Below, in pieces: positions 5,848-7,409 of a DNA stretch of 7,409 nucleotides. The stretch comes from an uncultured Pseudomonadota bacterium. GTDB lineage: Bacteria > Pseudomonadota > Gammaproteobacteria > Methylococcales > Methylomonadaceae. The stretch covers positions 1 to 7,409 of the forward strand of contig CAIUWU010000109.1 in NCBI GenBank assembly GCA_903902945.1, read 5' to 3'. Numbering within the stretch: the stretch's first letter is position 1; every line of letters begins with the position of its first letter. A program made the translations under genes and the position numbers. The notes under the pieces were generated by a model. It made no database searches, was not told the origin of the DNA, and saw nothing but the letters and a program-made list of their open reading frames with translations.

Positions 5848-6600
5848 ATGGCTGCTACAACTGAATCAGTTAAAGCTGATGCTGCGGAAGCACCGCTTTT
5901 AAATCAAAGAAACCTGTGGGCCGGTATCGCGCTCTACTTGGGCTTCTATTCATTCATTCGTTGGTACGAAGGTGTTTACGGCTGGTCAGCTGGTCTGGAC
6001 TCATTCGCACCTGAGTTTGAAACATACTGGATGAACATGTTGTACATCGAGATCGTTGCCGAAGTTGTCCTGTTCGCAGGTATCAACGGTTACATCTGGA
6101 AAACACGTGATCGTAAAGTTATGTCAATCACTCCACGTGAAGAATTGCGTCGTCACTTCACACACTGGACATGGTTGGTATGCTACGGTTGGGCTATCTA
6201 CTGGGGTGCTTCTTACTTCACAGAGCAAGATGGTACATGGCACCAAACTATCGTTCGTGATACTGACTTTACTCCAAGTCACATCATCGAATTCTACCTG
6301 TCATACCCAATCTACATCATCACTGGTACAGCTTCTTTCATGTATGCAAAAACAAGACTGCCTACATACCAAGAAGGTCTGCACTTGATGTATCTGGTTG
6401 CGGTTATTGGTCCATTCATGATTCTGCCAAACGTTGGTTTGAATGAGTGGGGTCACACATTCTGGTTTATGGAAGAGTTGTTCGTTGCTCCATTGCACTA
6501 CGGTTTCGTATTCTTTGGTTGGGCTGCTCTGGCTGTAATGGGTGTTGTGAACACTGAAGTAATGGCAATCACAAAATTGCTGAAAAAAGATCTGGCTTAA
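5848..6600 (+). CDS. pmoC: Particulate methane monooxygenase subunit C
   Basis: 250 residues, complete. PmoC is an integral membrane subunit of the copper enzyme that oxidises methane to methanol in intracytoplasmic membranes, forming a trimer of PmoA-PmoB-PmoC protomers. About six membrane segments are visible (roughly 24-45, 62-84, 106-123, 146-166, 181-198, 211-233). The crystallographic metal-site ligands D156/H160/H173 of Methylococcus capsulatus appear as D128, H132 and H145 (DGTWH...SHIIEFY). The adjacent CuD-site residues N227/H231/H245 appear as N199, H203 and H217 (GLNEWGH...PLHYGF), all at a constant offset of 28. The protein is shorter at the N-terminus than the M. capsulatus form but keeps all of these. 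Codon use is strongly biased to C-ending codons for Tyr, Phe, His and Asn, unlike the upstream genes, as expected of very high expression. An amoC alternative is unlikely given the methanotroph-type pmoA next to it. Confidence 0.97.
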   Translation: MAATTESVKADAAEAPLLNQRNLWAGIALYLGFYSFIRWYEGVYGWSAGLDSFAPEFETYWMNMLYIEIVAEVVLFAGINGYIWKTRDRKVMSITPREELRRHFTHWTWLVCYGWAIYWGASYFTEQDGTWHQTIVRDTDFTPSHIIEFYLSYPIYIITGTASFMYAKTRLPTYQEGLHLMYLVAVIGPFMILPNVGLNEWGHTFWFMEELFVAPLHYGFVFFGWAALAVMGVVNTEVMAITKLLKKDLA

Positions 6601-6630
6601 TCGCTAATCTTTAAAAAGTAAATACTATCT

Positions 6631-6671
6631 CCTTTTCTGCCTTGGATTTATTTTCAAGGCAGAATAAAAGG
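6631..6671 (+). promoter_or_regulatory. Strong hairpin in the pmoC-pmoA intergenic region
   Basis: TTCTGCCTTG (6635-6644) and CAAGGCAGAA (6655-6664) pair perfectly over ten bases around a ten-base loop. The stem is extended by CCTT (6631-6634)/AAGG (6668-6671) with a TAA bulge at 6665-6667. What follows is purine-rich, not a T-run, so it is not a standard intrinsic terminator. It begins 30 bases after the pmoC stop, and the likely role is stabilising or processing the pmoC 3' end, allowing different amounts of pmoC and pmoAB mRNA. The role is inferred. Confidence 0.65.
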
Positions 6672-6702
6672 AAGACAGTAAAAAATATAATTTTAATTCT
6701 TT

Positions 6703-6709
6703 AGGAGGT
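6703..6709 (+). promoter_or_regulatory. Shine-Dalgarno AGGAGGT of pmoA
   Basis: Perfect site six bases ahead of ATG 6716, at the end of an A/T-rich segment (6689-6710) closely matching the one ahead of pmoC. It fixes the pmoA start. Confidence 0.85.
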
Positions 6710-6715
6710 AAGCTA

Positions 6716-7409
6716 ATGAGCGCATCTCAATCAGCTGTACGTTCTCGTGCGGAAGCGGTTCAAGTTTCCCGTACGTTTGACTGGATGATTCTTTTTACAC
6801 TGTTCACAGCGGTTCTGGGCGGTTATCACATTCACTACATGTTGACCGGTGGTGACTGGGATTTCTGGACAGACTGGAAAGATAGACGTCTATGGGTAAC
6901 TGTAGCACCTATCGTTTCAATCACTTTCCCTGCTGCTGTTCAAGCATGCTTGTGGTGGAGATACCGTTTACCAGTTGGTGCAACAATTTCTGTTGTTGCT
7001 TTGATGATTGGTGAGTGGATCAACAGATACTTAAACTTCTGGGGCTGGACATACTTCCCAGTTAACATTTGTTTCCCTTCTAACCTATTACCAGGTGCTA
7101 TCGTTCTTGATGTTATCTTAATGTTAGGTAACAGCATGACTTTGACAGCTGTTGTTGGTGGTTTGGCTTACGGTTTATTGTTCTACCCAGGCAACTGGCC
7201 AATCATTGCTCCATTACACGTGCCTGTTGAATACAACGGTATGATGATGACTTTGGCTGACTTGCAAGGTTACCACTATGTAAGAACAGGTACACCTGAA
7301 TACATCCGTATGGTAGAAAAAGGTACATTAAGAACTTTCGGTAAAGACGTTGCTCCAGTATCAGCGTTCTTCTCTGGTTTCGTTTCTATCATTATCTACT
7401 TCTTGTGGC
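6716..7409 (+). CDS. pmoA: Particulate methane monooxygenase subunit A (partial, C-terminus outside window)
   Basis: 231 residues are visible; M. capsulatus PmoA has 247, so about 16 are missing at the right edge. PmoA is the membrane-embedded subunit, packed against PmoC, and is the standard methanotroph marker gene. The N-terminus SASQSAVRSRAEAVQVSRTFDW (2-23), GGDWDFWTDWKDRRLW (45-60), GEWINRYLNFWGWTYFP (99-115), FYPGNWPIIAPLHVPVEYNG (156-175) and RTGTPEYIRMVEKGTLRTFGK (190-210) are signature blocks aligning without gaps to M. capsulatus. The stretch ACLWWRYRLPVGATIS (77-92) and NSMTLTAVVGGLAYG (139-153) are of the Methylomonas/Methylobacter type. An ammonia monooxygenase amoA is excluded by these. 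Several Leu codons are TTA/TTG and Ala, Pro and Thr codons often end in A or T. pmoB should follow outside the window. Confidence 0.97.
   Translation, partial: MSASQSAVRSRAEAVQVSRTFDWMILFTLFTAVLGGYHIHYMLTGGDWDFWTDWKDRRLWVTVAPIVSITFPAAVQACLWWRYRLPVGATISVVALMIGEWINRYLNFWGWTYFPVNICFPSNLLPGAIVLDVILMLGNSMTLTAVVGGLAYGLLFYPGNWPIIAPLHVPVEYNGMMMTLADLQGYHYVRTGTPEYIRMVEKGTLRTFGKDVAPVSAFFSGFVSIIIYFLW

Noticed and set aside
6056..6388. 110-codon plus-strand open frame inside pmoC
   Set aside because: It overlaps membrane segments and metal ligands of pmoC in another frame and has no own ribosome-binding site.
6716..7409. Reading pmoCA as ammonia monooxygenase amoCA
   Set aside because: The PmoA signature blocks match gammaproteobacterial methanotrophs and not nitrifier AmoA.

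Overview
This window looks like chromosomal DNA of a gammaproteobacterial (type I) methanotroph of the Methylococcales, close to Methylomonas or Methylobacter. The main evidence is the start of a particulate methane monooxygenase operon at the right end: complete pmoC, then pmoA cut by the window edge. The PmoA protein has the form typical of that group. I see no CRISPR array, insertion sequence, tRNA or rRNA gene.

Left third (1-2214, minus strand): a compact three-gene set transcribed leftward. cyoE/ctaB (heme O synthase, needed for heme-copper oxidases) is followed, with a 4-base stop/start overlap, by a TrpD2/YbiB-type protein. After a 33-base gap comes a lipoprotein with a lytic-transglycosylase-like domain, which runs off the left edge. 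A 104-base divergent intergenic region (2215-2318) separates this set from the next one.

Middle (2319-5534, plus strand): a tight operon of two exported M16 peptidase homologues and rsmD (16S rRNA guanine-N2 methyltransferase). The first M16 protein keeps the zinc site but has lost the substrate-binding Tyr. The second has lost the zinc site but keeps the Arg/Tyr pair. Together they look like one split active site.

Right third (5535-7409, plus strand): a 313-base gene-free stretch that controls pmo expression. It holds two inverted repeats after rsmD, an A/T-rich stretch, and a strong sigma70-type promoter (TTGACA, 16 bases, TAGACT with an extended -10 TG) whose -35 box sits inside a small palindrome. 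A leader of about 110 bases follows, with a perfect 8-bp hairpin. It also holds a 15-codon open frame with its own ribosome-binding site that terminates inside the Shine-Dalgarno of pmoC. pmoC and pmoA are separated by 115 bases containing a strong hairpin, and each starts behind a nearly identical A/T-rich segment plus perfect Shine-Dalgarno. pmoB is expected beyond the right edge.

The most notable undescribed element I can point to is the possible translated leader peptide and its coupling to pmoC. The other genes are recognisable conserved families.
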